A stretch of DNA of 64,000 nt from Glebionis coronaria. Taxonomy: Eukaryota > Streptophyta > Magnoliopsida > Asterales > Asteraceae. How positions within the stretch are numbered: the stretch's first letter is position 1; each line of letters starts with the position of its first letter. The position numbers were made by a program, and so were the translations under genes. The stretch spans positions 33,748,255-33,812,254 of the forward strand of contig CM046877.1 of the NCBI GenBank assembly GCA_025667525.1, in the 5' to 3' direction. This document shows positions 41,985-53,153 of this stretch, piece after piece. Below the pieces are notes generated by a model, which was not told the DNA's origin, ran no database searches, and worked only from the letters and a program-made list of their open reading frames with translations.

Positions 41985-43019
41985 TGTTGGGATTTAATAC
42001 TTAGTTAACCATGTAACTACGAGTGCGCAGCGGAATGGATCTAGTTTGAGCAATTATGATTAACACGTAATTAATAATAAACAATAAAGGAAACGCGAAA
42101 ACTAACCTTCGTCCAAAAGCAATGAAACTAAAACGAGTGATAAAATATATACCACCTCTACGGTTGCTCACACAAACACGTCAAACGAACACGTCCGGAT
42201 TGCTAGCCGAACTCCACGTATACCCAAACACCAAGTGTCGTAGCCCAAAACGGATCAAAACTAAAACAGCCTAAACTGTAGTTTTGTCCGATATCCAGCA
42301 CTGTCCAATAAATCAGATCTCAGTGTTGTCCGATATCTGACAACACTGTGCGACAGAAAAAGCTTGTTCTGTCCGAGAACGATCAGTAGAGACCCAAAAG
42401 CTTCAATAAGCTGTTGCACCTTTAACAGCTTATAAACCTTCGTTTAAGACTTTGTTTTAGCAAACTTAGAATTGATTCTAAGTTACTAAACCACCTTGGA
42501 TTGAATATAATGCAAGTGTTTGGTTGTGATTTGAGATGTAATTCAAAAACTATAAACCCTAATATTAGGTTTATTGATTTGAATGAAGGAGATGGGAAAA
42601 CAGAGATTATAGCTGTGTTTTTGTGGTTTTAGTCGTGAGTTATGAGCAGGGGGTGAGGGGTTTATATACCCTTCAAACCCTAGTTGAGATAATGCTTAAA
42701 CTTGAATTTTAAGCCTTATCCCAAACACTCCTTAACTTATCACAACTCCACTTTACTCCTTATCTCTCCTTATCTCAGCATACAAACGAATGTAGACACT
42801 TTTATTATCTTTCTAGAACCTTCTTGACCAGCCAGGGACTTTAGGAACTCAATAGATTCATGTCTTAATCATTCATGTCCAAAACGGGTCAAACGGGTTG
42901 ATTTTAGAAGCTTTATACGTGAAATGTCAAACGCATTCTTGTGTTCTAGTATGTGTGCCCCCAATAGGCTCACACACCTCTAGCCACATTTGGCTCATTC
43001 CAACGAGCATGAACTAACA
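41985..43019 (-). repeat. 5' LTR of the copia element
   Basis: 1035 bp, collinear with the 3' LTR except for two G/A differences. It is followed on the right by the TGGTC target duplication. A TATA box (minus strand TATATAAACC) lies near 42662-42672. Confidence 0.96.
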
Positions 43020-43490
43020 TGGTCCATATCTAGCAGGTGGCCGTCTATTGATTCTGGTGGCTTGGATGATTCACATTCATAGGCGGTCGAAAGTGTTTGT
43101 CATTTCGTTGGTGTTCCGAGATTCCTAACTTTTATTTTTTTAGATTGCTAGTTACTCATATGACCATAAACTAATGATAATTATTGATAAATCTGGATTA
43201 TATATTATCCCAAAGACCATAAACAGGTGGAGTAAAAAGCATTTTGTTTAGTAGTGTATACCTATTTGGTCATTATTTATTCAAAAGTTACACAACTTGC
43301 TATATTTAACCACTTAGCCTTTCCTCTAATAGAAACAAATCATTTAACAAAGACTACATAACGTGTTTTTTACCCTTTTTGAAACCAAACCATTATTGTG
43401 AGTCAGAATTATGCCTATTTAATCGTTTCATATCTGTCTCTTTAAACACATTCTTTTTTTAGAGTAATTCTAAGAAGACTTTGATCAGTT

Positions 43491-45193
43491 ATGGCAACTT
43501 TGAGTGTTCCTCATGTACCGGTTAACCCACGAGATGATGTTATTAAGTTGCGCAATGCATTTAAAGGTATGTATATACGTTTAAAACTTGATCATATTGA
43601 TCAAGATATAACTTTTATGATACCCTTTATGTTTTTCATGATTCTTGTAATAGAAAGTGACTATTCTAATTTGATCTTGATCGAATTTATAGGAATTTAT
43701 CAGTTTCTCAGTTTTGTTTTCTTCCATATTTGGAAATTCTTAGTTTGTTTGATTTGATCAGGAGTTAGTGGTGATGCTGATACGGTGATTGGCATTCTTG
43801 CTCATCGAGATTGGAAGCAACGGTCGGAAATCGGAAAGGAGTACGAGAAAATGTATTCGGAAATGTTCATTAACTGTTTGGATGGACCTGGTGGCAAGCT
43901 AAAGGTACAGAGTTTAACTTCGAATTTCTAATAAGTAAAATTGACCATTTTCAGGAATTTATGAAGTACGTGAATAATTTGTGTTTATGTAGATTAGTTT
44001 ATGCGATATCGATTTATGGATATATTTTGTTACTATAGAAAATTAATCGACCAGAATAGATAGAAACCTGAAAGTGAATTTTGAATTTGAAACTGTTGGG
44101 TTTAATTAACTGATGAAATTCATGTCATAGGATTCCGGTATTACGATTTGGATGCTTGATCCAGCAGAAAAGGATGCACGTTTTTTAAATGTTGCGTTAG
44201 CAACAGATGTCATCAACCTTGAAACAGCTACAGAAATCATATGCTCACGGACTTCTTCCCAATTGCAAACTCTTACACAAACCTACCACTCATTGTACCC
44301 AACCCAGACAGCTATTCGCAATTATCTTGTACGAGATATCAAAAATCAAGCTACTGGGAATCACCAAAAGGTTTGGATCTTTACCACTTTTTATTGACAT
44401 CAAGTTGTGTTGTTGGAAGTGGTGTAGTTTTTTTTTCTAATGGTCGGAAAACACCGTTATATTGGATTGGTTTGTTGTGCAGATTTTGCTTGCCTGTGTG
44501 ACCAAACCACGTTCTGAAGGGTTGGAAGTCGATAGGGAAATGGCAGCAGAAGATGCCAAGGCTTTGTACAAGGCCGGTAAAAAGATATTGTGGAAACGCT
44601 ATTATATTGAGAAGCTGTTCGTGCAGATTTTTACAGAAAGAAGTCTGGCACATTTGGTTGCTGTGAACACATGTTATCATGACTCGTATGGAGGATCACT
44701 CAAAAAGGTTCGTTCTCAAGAAACCAGAAAACATTTCTGTTTTATCTCATCGTGTTTACAAGATTTTACTATCTCGCGAATCACATATCTTTTTTTGACC
44801 ATTTTGCAGGTTATAAAAAATGAAACTTCGGGGTTATTTAAGGATGCACTTTTGGCAATCTTACGGTGTGCTCAAAATACCCCAAAGTATTTTGCAAAGG
44901 TGAAGTCTTTACTCAACTAATTGTAGATAAGTTTACATCTGTCTATATACTATATACAAAGTAGGATAACATGGTGTTAAAAATGTCAATAGGTGCTATA
45001 TGACTCGCTGAAAGACAACACAACTAATGACACGATGCTGAGGGTGATTTTGACAAGAACGGAGATCGATATGCAGTACATAAAGGCTGAGTACTATAAG
45101 AAGTACCAGACTACTTTGAATGAGGTTGTCCAAAGACGAACAAAAGGTCATTCTCAGACCTTCCTTCTCTCGCTTCTCGGCCCAGAATATTAG
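43491..45193 (+). CDS. Annexin, tandem copy 1 (six exons)
   Basis: Exons 43491-43566, 43762-43904, 44131-44370, 44483-44707, 44810-44899 and 44993-45193 all join at GT-AG introns and keep frame, giving 324 residues, the normal plant annexin size. It starts MATLSVPHVPVNPRDD. Recognisable annexin landmarks are ILAHRD in repeat 1, the conserved WMLDP at the start of repeat 2, [68 protein letters not shown] and the SLLGPEY end. Annexins bind membrane phospholipid, usually with calcium held by GxGTD-type loops. Here repeat 1 has GVSGDADT and repeats 3 and 4 lack GLGTD (KILWKRYY, KDNTTND), so calcium binding is probably weak. The copia insertion ends about 470 bp upstream of the ATG and may affect expression. 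Confidence 0.92.
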
Positions 45194-46239
45194 ATGGATG
45201 ATCGATTGTACTTGTCTTAAACTCTACTTGTGTTTGTTTGTGCTTTGTACTAAATATAAGGTTGTTATGTGTGTTTGTTTTGATGCCATATATTGCACTA
45301 AGGGGGTTTGACATTACGTTCTGAAAATGGTTATATCATACAATAATTAGTCATAGATAACCGGCCAAGAGCGTGAAGATGACATTAAAGTCCTTGATTG
45401 ACAGATTTCAAGACTACCTATTGTCAATAAAATTACACGCCGGTGTATTTTATTGGTTCTGTAACTTGCTTAGTTTTGTAATAAACCGACGGTTACAATA
45501 TATGTGGCTTGGTCTTTATACAAAATAAACAAAGCCTAATACATAACAATGATGACCACCAACACTATATGTGTTCCCGTCTAAAACAAACATTATGTGT
45601 TGAGTGTTCCTTTTTGGTAACCATCCGTTTTCGATACTTTGGTCAACTAATTCACGAGGTGTGACTAATTAAAGCCACACATGCTCAAACCGGATAAAGG
45701 CCTCCCTTTTAAGGAGGTGACTAATCCAGACGGTTTGAAAATCCACCGACACACGGACTCAAACCAGGTAAAGCCCTCCCTTTTCAGGAGGTAACTAATC
45801 CAAACGGTTCCACCGTCACACGGACTCAAACCAGGTAAAGCCCTCCCTTTTCATGAGATTGGTGTGGCCAATTCAGGGTTGTTTCACGCCGAGCACGAAT
45901 TTAAGTTGATACCTCACACATTTTATAGTGATAGTCACAAACCCTTTTGCTGCCAGGCTACCCTAGAGTGGTTTGCGTTGAGTGTTTCTTTGGTTGAACT
46001 TAGATCTGCATGAAGCTATCATATATCCGGTGGAAGTTTTTGAAACTTATTTAGTTGGATGTTGTGTATGGTCTGATATTTTTCAATTATCGTACATGTT
46101 TGGAAGGTTTTGTTAAATTAACTTTTCATTGCAAATTAGTTATTTGTAAGTTATTTTTTGTTTAGTGTCCCCTAATCTCCACTAATTATGTTCTTACATT
46201 ACGATACTAATTATTGGCAACTAGCATATTAGGTTATAG
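45194..46239. other. Spacer between the annexin copies
   Basis: Holds the 3' end of annexin copy 1, the tandem hairpin repeats at 45676-45856, and a segment at 45980-46200 that is duplicated downstream of copy 2 at 49160-49350 (AACTTAGATCTG(C/A)ATGAAGC, GTTGGATGTTGTGTATGG). No other gene. Confidence 0.7.
45676..45856 (+). repeat. Tandem repeat with CCTCC...GGAGG hairpins
   Basis: Three copies, about 55-70 bp apart, of a unit with (A)CACGGACTCAAACCAGGTAA, AGCCCTCCCTTTTCAGGAGG and TAACTAATCCAAACGGTT. Each has a CCTCC/GGAGG stem with a short T-rich loop. The third copy loses the right arm (TCATGAG). Confidence 0.85.
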
Positions 46240-46965
46240 ATATTCCACTGCAAATCATGAGCTCATTCAGATCTGAGTTCTCATGGAGGAACAAGCTATA
46301 TGATCACCACAACCACGAGCTAGGTAATAAACAAACTTAAAACAGTAATGCCACCTCCCTAGAAGGTAGAATCGTGTGTCAAGTATTGTTTTTGAGGGCC
46401 CAAAGGTACATTTTTGTCATGGACCTCCCATTGCCATTACATGAATTAAAAACTGGACGAAGCTGATCAATTAACACTCTTATTTATTCAGATTATGTAG
46501 TTCAGTAAAGATCTTTAGTTCATAAATGATTTCCAGCTGCTATGAATATACCCGAGTGGAAGAGCATTTACTTCGATTCATGCCTATTATGGTCTACTGA
46601 TTCTGGTGTCTGGTTATTCACGTTCATAGACGGTCGGAAGTGTTTTGTCATTTCGTTGGTGTTCCTGATTCCTAACTTTTATTTTTTTAGCTTGCTAGTT
46701 TAACTCATATTATCATTAAAATGCATTTTGATAGCATTTTGTTTAGTAGTGTATACCTATTTGGTCATTACAACTTGCTATATTTAAACACTTGTCTCTC
46801 CACTAATAGAATCAAATCATTTAACAAAGACTACATAACGTTGTTTTTTGACCCTTCTCTGAACCAAACCATTACTGTAACACCGAATTATTCCTATTTA
46901 ATGGAGTCATATCTGTCTCTTTAGACACATTCTTGTATTAAATTCTAAGAAGACTTTGTTCAGTT
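46240..46965 (+). promoter_or_regulatory. Upstream segment of annexin copy 2
   Basis: Parallels the split upstream region of copy 1: CACTGCAAATCATGAGCTCA, CTAGAAGGTAGAATCGTGTG, AGAGCATTTACTTCGATTC, then TTTAGTAGTGTATACCTATTTGG and the leader ending AAGACTTTG(T/A)TCAGTTATGG. The stretch TATTATGGTCTACTGATTCT corresponds to the copia target in unit 1 and shows the locus without an insertion. Confidence 0.7.
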
Positions 46966-48522
46966 ATGGCAACTTTGATTGTTCCTGCTGTACCGGTGAA
47001 CCTGCGATATGATGCTATACAGTTGCGCAACGCCTTTGAAGGTTTGTATATACTCTTAAAAATGACTTTTGATTTGATCTTGATTAAATCTTAGGGAAAT
47101 TATCAGTTTCGCAGCTTTTTTTCTTTCTATATTTGGAAATACTAAGTTCATTGAATTTGATCAGGAGCTGGGTGTGATACTGCTGCGGTGATTGGCATTC
47201 TTGCCCATCGAGATTCGAAGCAACGGTCATATATCGAAAGAGAGTACCAGAAAAAGTATTCGGAATCCTTGTTGGCACGTTTGTCTTCAAAACTTAATGG
47301 CACAATAAAGGTACAAAGTTTAACTTTGACTTTTTAACAAATTAAATTCACCATTTTAAGAAAATTGTGAAGTGAGTGAATAACTTGTGCTTATGTAGAT
47401 ATTTTGTTACTATAGAAACTTAATTTACTAAAACAGATAGAAACCTGAAAGTGAATTTTGAATTTTCGCGTGATAGGTTGCAGTTACGCATTGGATGCTT
47501 AATCCAGACATCAGGGATGCACATTTCTTAGAGCATGTGTTAGCAAATATCATCAACCTTGAAACAGCTACAGAAATAATATGCTCACGAACTTCTTCCG
47601 AATTGGAAAGTGTTAGGCATATTTACCGCCCAATCCACCAAATCCAGACAGGTTTTCGCAATCTTCTTGAACAAGATATCAAAGGTCAAGCTACCGGGAA
47701 TCACCAAAAGGTCGGATTCTTACCACTTTTTTATTGACATCGGGTTTCAGTTTTTTATGCTTCTAACAGTCGGAAAATGCCGCCATATTGGAAATTGGTT
47801 TCTTCTGCAGGTTTTGCTTGCTTGTGTAACCAAACCACGTAATGAAGGAATGGAAGTCGATATCCGAATGGCAGCAAAAGATGCCAAGGCTTTGTACGAG
47901 GCTGGTAAAAAGAAATTGTGGAAACGCTGTTATATTGAGAAGCTATTCGTGCATATTTTTACGAAAAGAAGCCTAGCACATTTGGTTGCTGTAAACAGAT
48001 GTTACCATGACATGTATGAAGTATCACTCAAAAAGGTTCGTTCTAAAAAAACATGAAAACATTTCTATTTTTATCTCATCGTGTTTACAAGATTTTGCTA
48101 AGTGGTGAATCGCATATCTTTTTTTGACCATTTTGCAGGCTATAAAGAGTGAGACTTCGGGGTTATTTCAGCGTTCACTTTTGACAATCTTACGGTGTGC
48201 TCAAAATCCTGCAAAGTATTTTGCAAAGGTGAAATCTTTACTCAACTAATTAATTGTGCATAAGTTTACATGTGTGTATATACTATATAGGATATTTACA
48301 TGGTTTTGAAAATGTTTATAGGTGTTATACAACTCGATGGAAGCCGCGGTGACAAATGAGACAATGCTTATATGGGTGATTGTGACAAGAACTGAGATCG
48401 ATATGCAATACATAAAGGCTGAGTATTATAAGAAGTACCATACTACTTTGAATGAGGTTGTCCGAAAACGAACAAAAAGTCATTCTCAGACCTTCCTTCT
48501 CTCGCTTCTCGGCCCAGAATAG
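46966..48522 (+). CDS. Annexin, tandem copy 2 (six exons)
   Basis: Exons 46966-47041, 47165-47310, 47477-47710, 47811-48035, 48139-48228 and 48322-48522 match the intron positions of copy 1 and keep frame, giving 323 residues. It starts [16 protein letters not shown]. Repeat 1 keeps a near-normal calcium loop ([10 protein letters not shown]); repeats 3 and 4 do not ([16 protein letters not shown]). Conserved landmarks are [31 protein letters not shown] and [18 protein letters not shown]. Small codon-sized indels in exons 2 and 3 separate it from copy 1, and no stop or shift is seen, so both copies look functional. The shared structure and matching flanks show a tandem duplication of the whole gene with its control region. 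Confidence 0.92.
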
Positions 48523-49457
48523 TAGATGGATAATCGATTGTACTTGTCTTAAACTCTACTTTTGTTTGTTTGTACTTTGTACTAATATAAGGCTGTGATG
48601 TCTTTTTGTTTACGTTCTGAAAATGGTTATGTGATACAATAATCAGCCATAGAGAACCAAGAGAGTGAACATGAAGATTAAATTTCTTGATTGACAGATT
48701 TCAAGACTGCTTTAAAAAGTGAGAGCAAATATTGCATGTTGCTAAAAGAGGAAGTGTGTAAATGTCAACACTTTGAAACATGAGAAAGATCACTAATAGA
48801 AACTTGTTAACATTTTAATGAGATAAGAAGAAAGAAAGAAATTGACAAAGTTAACGTCGAAACAATTAAAGAGCTGAGGATTGAAAAACAACTTGTGGTT
48901 GAAGCACATTGGATTGATAGGCCTTTTTCCCCTCCTTTACTTGACGTGCAAAAACATGAGACTCGATATCGTGACCGTTGTTGTTGTTTATGGACCCTCG
49001 TAAAAATCGTGAGAAGAAGACCGATGATGAAGATAATATGTGACATTATTTTTTAGGTTTAAGGGTTCAAATTTTGGATCAGATTTTGGCTCTCGTACCG
49101 TATCGGTTTTGTAATTTGTTTATGCATAATAATGATTGACTAACATTATATGTGTTTAATGTTTCTTTGGCAGAACTTAGATCTGAATGAAGCGAAGTTT
49201 TTGAACCTTGATTAGTTGGATGTTGTGTATGGCCTGATATTTTTTTAATTAGTACATGTTCAGAAGGTTGTGTTAAACTGGATTATTCAACTTTTCATAG
49301 CAGATTAGTTACTGTAACTAGTTTTTGGTTAAGCATCCCCTAATTATGTTCTTACAATAAGTATATTATACAAAGATGTGAGCACAGAATAAGGACATAT
49401 ACTTCAGTTAGATGATCAACCGAAAGTCGCAACTGATTCTCATATCACTCGTTCATG

Positions 49458-49643
49458 CAGGGGTGGAGCTAGTAGGGGACTAGTGGGTGCTAAGCCTCCC
49501 CTAATCAACCTATTTTACTTATTATTTATGTGTATTATAAGCAATTTTTTTACTATTTTCTACATTAAGCCTCCCCATCACTATGACTTTTTGTCTTAAG
49601 TATGATGCGCCTCCCTTAACTAAAAATCCTGTCTCCGCCCCCT
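49458..49643. mobile_element. Short MITE with CAGGGGYGGAGC ends
   Basis: The left end CAGGGGTGGAGCTAGTAGGG and the right end GTCTCCGCCCCC are inverted partners with mismatches. The interior carries CTAAGCCTCCCC twice. The ends resemble the widespread hAT-like CAGGGGCGGAGC MITEs of plants. The target duplication is unclear. Confidence 0.6.
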
Positions 49644-50084
49644 TCATGGACCAAGTCTGACGCTAACCAAACACAGCTTATATTTCTGCAATAAACATAC
49701 TATGTAAGCACAATTGAACCAATATAACAGCAGCCAACGATCAGTCGTAGAACAACAAACCAAGACTAGAACACCAGCATAGGAACGTATAAATAGCAGC
49801 AAAGGAACACCAAAGACAGCAACATACTAAACCTGAAACAACAACGACAGTAAACTGTGAAAGAGTGTGGTTGCACGAGAGAGACCCATGTCCTTTAAGG
49901 TCTTTACGTGCTCTATTTTTCTGAGAGCCTTCGATCAAAAAACCCATGCATGCATGCATATCGACAGCTCCTACACCATAACTCTCAAACTCTTAAGTTG
50001 TATTTACATCAACACTTATAAACCTATTAAAACTTCCAACCTTATAACAATTCCATCAACTAATTTTTGGCAACTGGTATTTTA

Positions 50085-50700
50085 GGTTACCACTGCGAAT
50101 CATGAGCCTTCAGATCTGAGTTCACGTGGAGGAAGCTACATGTTTATCACAACCATGATTTAGAAAATAAAAAAGCTTAATAAGGTAACTTTACATGCCT
50201 AGAAGGCGCTTTTGGGTTCTGAAAAATCGTCGTCTTTGCATTTGCAGATTATACCCGGACTTTTTCAAGTTTTCGTTTGTGATGAACGTGTAATTTGTTT
50301 ACGTAACCCGAACCTGGATCTCAATGAAGCTATATATCATTTACAGTGGAAGGTATTGAACGAACCTTCATTAGTTGAGTGTGACCTTCTACCTTGTTAT
50401 CATGTGTTCTTTATTGTATCATTAATTGATAAATTAGCTCTTGATAGCTTTACATCTTAGAACAAAAAAGGCAGTTAAATTTTATGATTTTGGATCCTCG
50501 TATCTTATAATATCGTGACCTTCATTTAGATTCCTCTTCTTCTAATGGGAGTTGAAGATCCATGACAATATTAATATCGTAACTTTACAAGGTAGCTAGA
50601 ATCGTGTGTCAGATAGTGCTTTTAAGGTGCTCAAATGTACATTTTTGGCATGGTATACCTTGTTAAACTTCATGGATCTCCGATTGCCCTTAGGAAAGTT
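50085..50700 (+). repeat. Third copy of the annexin upstream segment (orphan)
   Basis: CACTGCGAATCATGAGCC, TGCCTAGAAGGCGCTTTTGG, AGATCCATGACAA and GTACATTTTTGGCATGG follow in the same order as at 33690-34440. No annexin exon follows within the next 1.2 kb, so the third unit is truncated or has lost its gene. Confidence 0.75.
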
Positions 50701-52250
50701 ATATTTTTCGTCCATGTAGTTTACCAAAAACGACACTCGTCGTCCCTATTTGATTTTAATTGCATAGTTAATTAGTCCTTATTTTTCGAACTATTTTCTT
50801 TGAATGACTCATAGTAATAGAAACTATCCGTGTAATAGAGGCGGTAGTCAGATTCAGACCTCGAACATCTAAACGAAACAAACACCACCAAAAAAAAGCT
50901 AAACATCGAGAACAAACCATTAATCCAGTTTTTTTTTTTAACATATACTGATCCTAATTCAATGATCTTTTAATTTACATGTTAACCTTTGTACTCTCTA
51001 TTCGAATATCTTACAAAATTTCATATTTATTTACCTTTATTTCCTGGAATATTTATAGGCACTTTTATTACTTCTTGTAATTCCATCTTTTAAATGCAAG
51101 GCATTTAAAATGTAATAACCGAGTGAGCTTCAAACGAACCCTTAAACGATCATAACTACTACAAAATATCAATAGTCCTGAAGCATCAATAGTCCTAATT
51201 ACGACAAAGGTCAGGATTTTGAAAATGATAATATTACTTTTTAAATGTAAGAGCATACCCAGACAATCAATGCAATTAGTTTAAAATTTAGATATTGGTG
51301 TAATAAAAATCGAATAGGGGACGGTGTTTGTGATTTTCGTATGACACATTGACGAAACATGTAATTTTCTCTTATTCAGATTATGGGTGTGTTTGATTCA
51401 TAGAGTTTTTATACACATATATTTTGTTTTTGTGTTAAAGGGCCTCGTGAGGTGGTGGCACACGGTCACCGAAATTCACGAGACGACCCTGAAATTTCTT
51501 ATATGTTTAGCAAATGGATATGATAGATAATCTATGGTTCTTAAATTTCGTCTCAATATTTAAAGCAAATAGTACGATACTGTACTATACTTGTCGGACG
51601 TTTAAACAAGAGTTCAAGCATTTAAATTTCTCTAAATACGTACATTTGAAAGTGGCCACGAAGATTTACTTATGCTGACTTCGAGCTATCTAAAAAGCTA
51701 ACTTGTTCTACGATTACTCAGCTCGAAATGTCGAATCGTAAACTCAGATGACCAAAAAATATATATAATCTCTTACGTTGATCAATAAATAAACATTATT
51801 TATCGGCAATATATTTAATACTAAATCACATTAGATGTTAAAATGATAATTTTCCTTTATTCAGATACGCTATTTAAAATATTTATCAAACAGTTTTTTA
51901 ATTTAGAATCATGTTTATTCAACACTTTTAAATTATTTAGAAAAAATTTCATTTTTGTTCCCTATCGTTTACACCAAACATCAAGTTTGGTCCCAATCTC
52001 AAACTAAGTCCGCGGATCGTCCCTATCGTTTACACTTTGGATCAAAAATGGTCTCTATCTCAAACGGGAGTTAGTTTTGCTCATTAAGTCTTATAAGTGG
52101 AGGGATATTTTGGGGTTTTCACTTTTTTCCATGCATTAAATATCACCAGACCCAATCTTTACACACACATAATACACGATCACACAACACACAGTCACAC
52201 ATACCTTTTGCAACAATCCAGTATCAAAACCCTAAAATCAAAAATAAGAT

Positions 52251-52496
52251 ATGATTTTCTGCTCATGTGGTCGCGTTGCTACAATCAAGACTTCTTGGAC
52301 AGATCGTCATCCAGGTCGTCGTTTCTATGCTTGCGAATTCCAAGGACCAGCATGTAGGTGGATTGATTGGTTTGATCCACCAATGTGTCCTCGAGCTGTT
52401 CAAATCATACCTGGGTTGCTTAGGGGTAGAAATAGGCATGAAGATTCCATCAAAAAACCTAGTAATGAAGTTTGTTTGCTAAAAAATACTTGTTGA
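52251..52496 (+). CDS. Small GRF-type zinc-finger protein
   Basis: An 81-codon frame starting at an ATG after AAAATAAGAT. It begins MIFCSCGRVATIKTSWTDRH and contains PGRRFYACEF and CRWIDWFD, the layout of a GRF zinc finger (CxCG, then GRxFYxC, then C..W.D). GRF domains bind single-stranded nucleic acid in some proteins. In plants, short GRF ORFs are common and often lie in transposons or as the first part of a longer gene. The rest of the frame is basic and ends KNTC. It could be a complete small protein or the remaining first exon of a larger one. Confidence 0.65.
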   Translation: MIFCSCGRVATIKTSWTDRHPGRRFYACEFQGPACRWIDWFDPPMCPRAVQIIPGLLRGRNRHEDSIKKPSNEVCLLKNTC

Positions 52497-52864
52497 TTAG
52501 TTGGCTAGGGTTTGGTTTAGTTTTTTTTTTTCCAGATTTGCCTAAGAAAAATGTAAAGGCTAATCTGATGATAATGTAAGATGGATTTTGGGGTTATGAA
52601 TGAAAAATATTTTCCATCTCTTCTAGAAGTTCTTGTTTTGTCTTGTTCATTTACTAAGGTCTGTTTACTAACTCTGTTTTGCAGACTCATTTACTAACTC
52701 TTTTTTGTAGATAAGTAGTTGAGGAGTTGAGAGGTTGAGGGCATTGAATGGTTATGAGTAAATACCCAACCCCCTCTCATCTACTTGCTTATAAAACCCA
52801 ACGCCACACACATCACTTCTCCATCACCATTTCTATCTTTTTAACCCTATCTGAAATTCAAAAA

Positions 52865-53109
52865 ATGTCAAAAAAGAGGTCATTGAGTTGAGTGACACTA
52901 GTAGTGAGGCTGTCTATTGTCCAAGTGGTGATGCTGAGTGGAAAAATGATGATAAGGGTTGTGAAGGATCATCAAGGCACAGAGCACTTCCTCTTCCTCC
53001 CATTGGATCCACCTCAAGGCCTAGGACGTATGTTACCAAGGCTGTTGTAGAAAAGTTCAGGAATGGGTCTGATATGAGCTTAAACTCATATCCTTTTAAC
53101 AACAAATAA
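52865..53109 (+). pseudogene. Truncated ORF start with an A-run frameshift
   Basis: An ATG at 52865 begins MSKK, but a stop follows after a few codons. The frame shifted by one base is open from the A-run to TAA at 53109 and encodes VIELSDTSSEAVYCPSGDAE and a Ser/Pro-rich tail. A one-base indel in the A-run at 52870-52875 would explain this. The upstream sequence has a possible TATAAAA box (near 52792) and a CA-rich leader. No family is recognised. It stops about 45 bp before the gypsy LTR. Confidence 0.4.
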
Positions 53110-53153
53110 CCCTAAAACATGAAGCAAAATACCAATTTATTTGGCAAAAACAG

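Larger units (their letters stand above)
34620..43019 (-). mobile_element. Ty1/copia retrotransposon, complete and young
   Basis: The LTRs are both exactly 1035 bp (34620-35654 and 41985-43019), begin TGTTGGGATT and end AACTAACA. TGGTC is duplicated outside both (34615-34619, 43020-43024). The LTRs differ at only two positions that I can find, near 35462 and 35585. One uninterrupted polyprotein frame (36525-40601) lies on the minus strand. Two differences in 1035 bp, at commonly assumed plant rates, mean insertion within roughly the last hundred thousand years (inference). The element lies in the upstream region of an annexin gene, in the opposite orientation. Confidence 0.97.
48523..51939. 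other. Region downstream of annexin copy 2, no supported gene
   Basis: Contains the duplicated 3' flank (49160-49350), a MITE (49458-49643), and a third copy of the annexin upstream segment (50085-50700) without a gene behind it. After 50700 the DNA is AT-rich and has no recognisable feature up to the MULE-like terminus at 51940. Confidence 0.6.
51940..53153 (+). mobile_element. MULE-like element fragment carrying a GRF zinc-finger ORF
   Basis: The left part (AAAAAATTTCATTTTTGTTC CCTATCG...) and two TCGTTTACAC blocks resemble the terminal regions of plant Mutator-like elements. A GRF zinc-finger ORF and a second acidic ORF follow, an arrangement often seen near the start of MULEs. The transposase is absent. 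The DNA switches to the gypsy LTR at about 53154, suggesting interruption by that insertion. The assignment rests on memory of such elements. Confidence 0.4.

Noticed and set aside
50212..50460. An 82-codon frame next to the annexin array
   Set aside because: It lies within the duplicated upstream segment. The equivalent sequence at 33810-34070 does not keep the frame.
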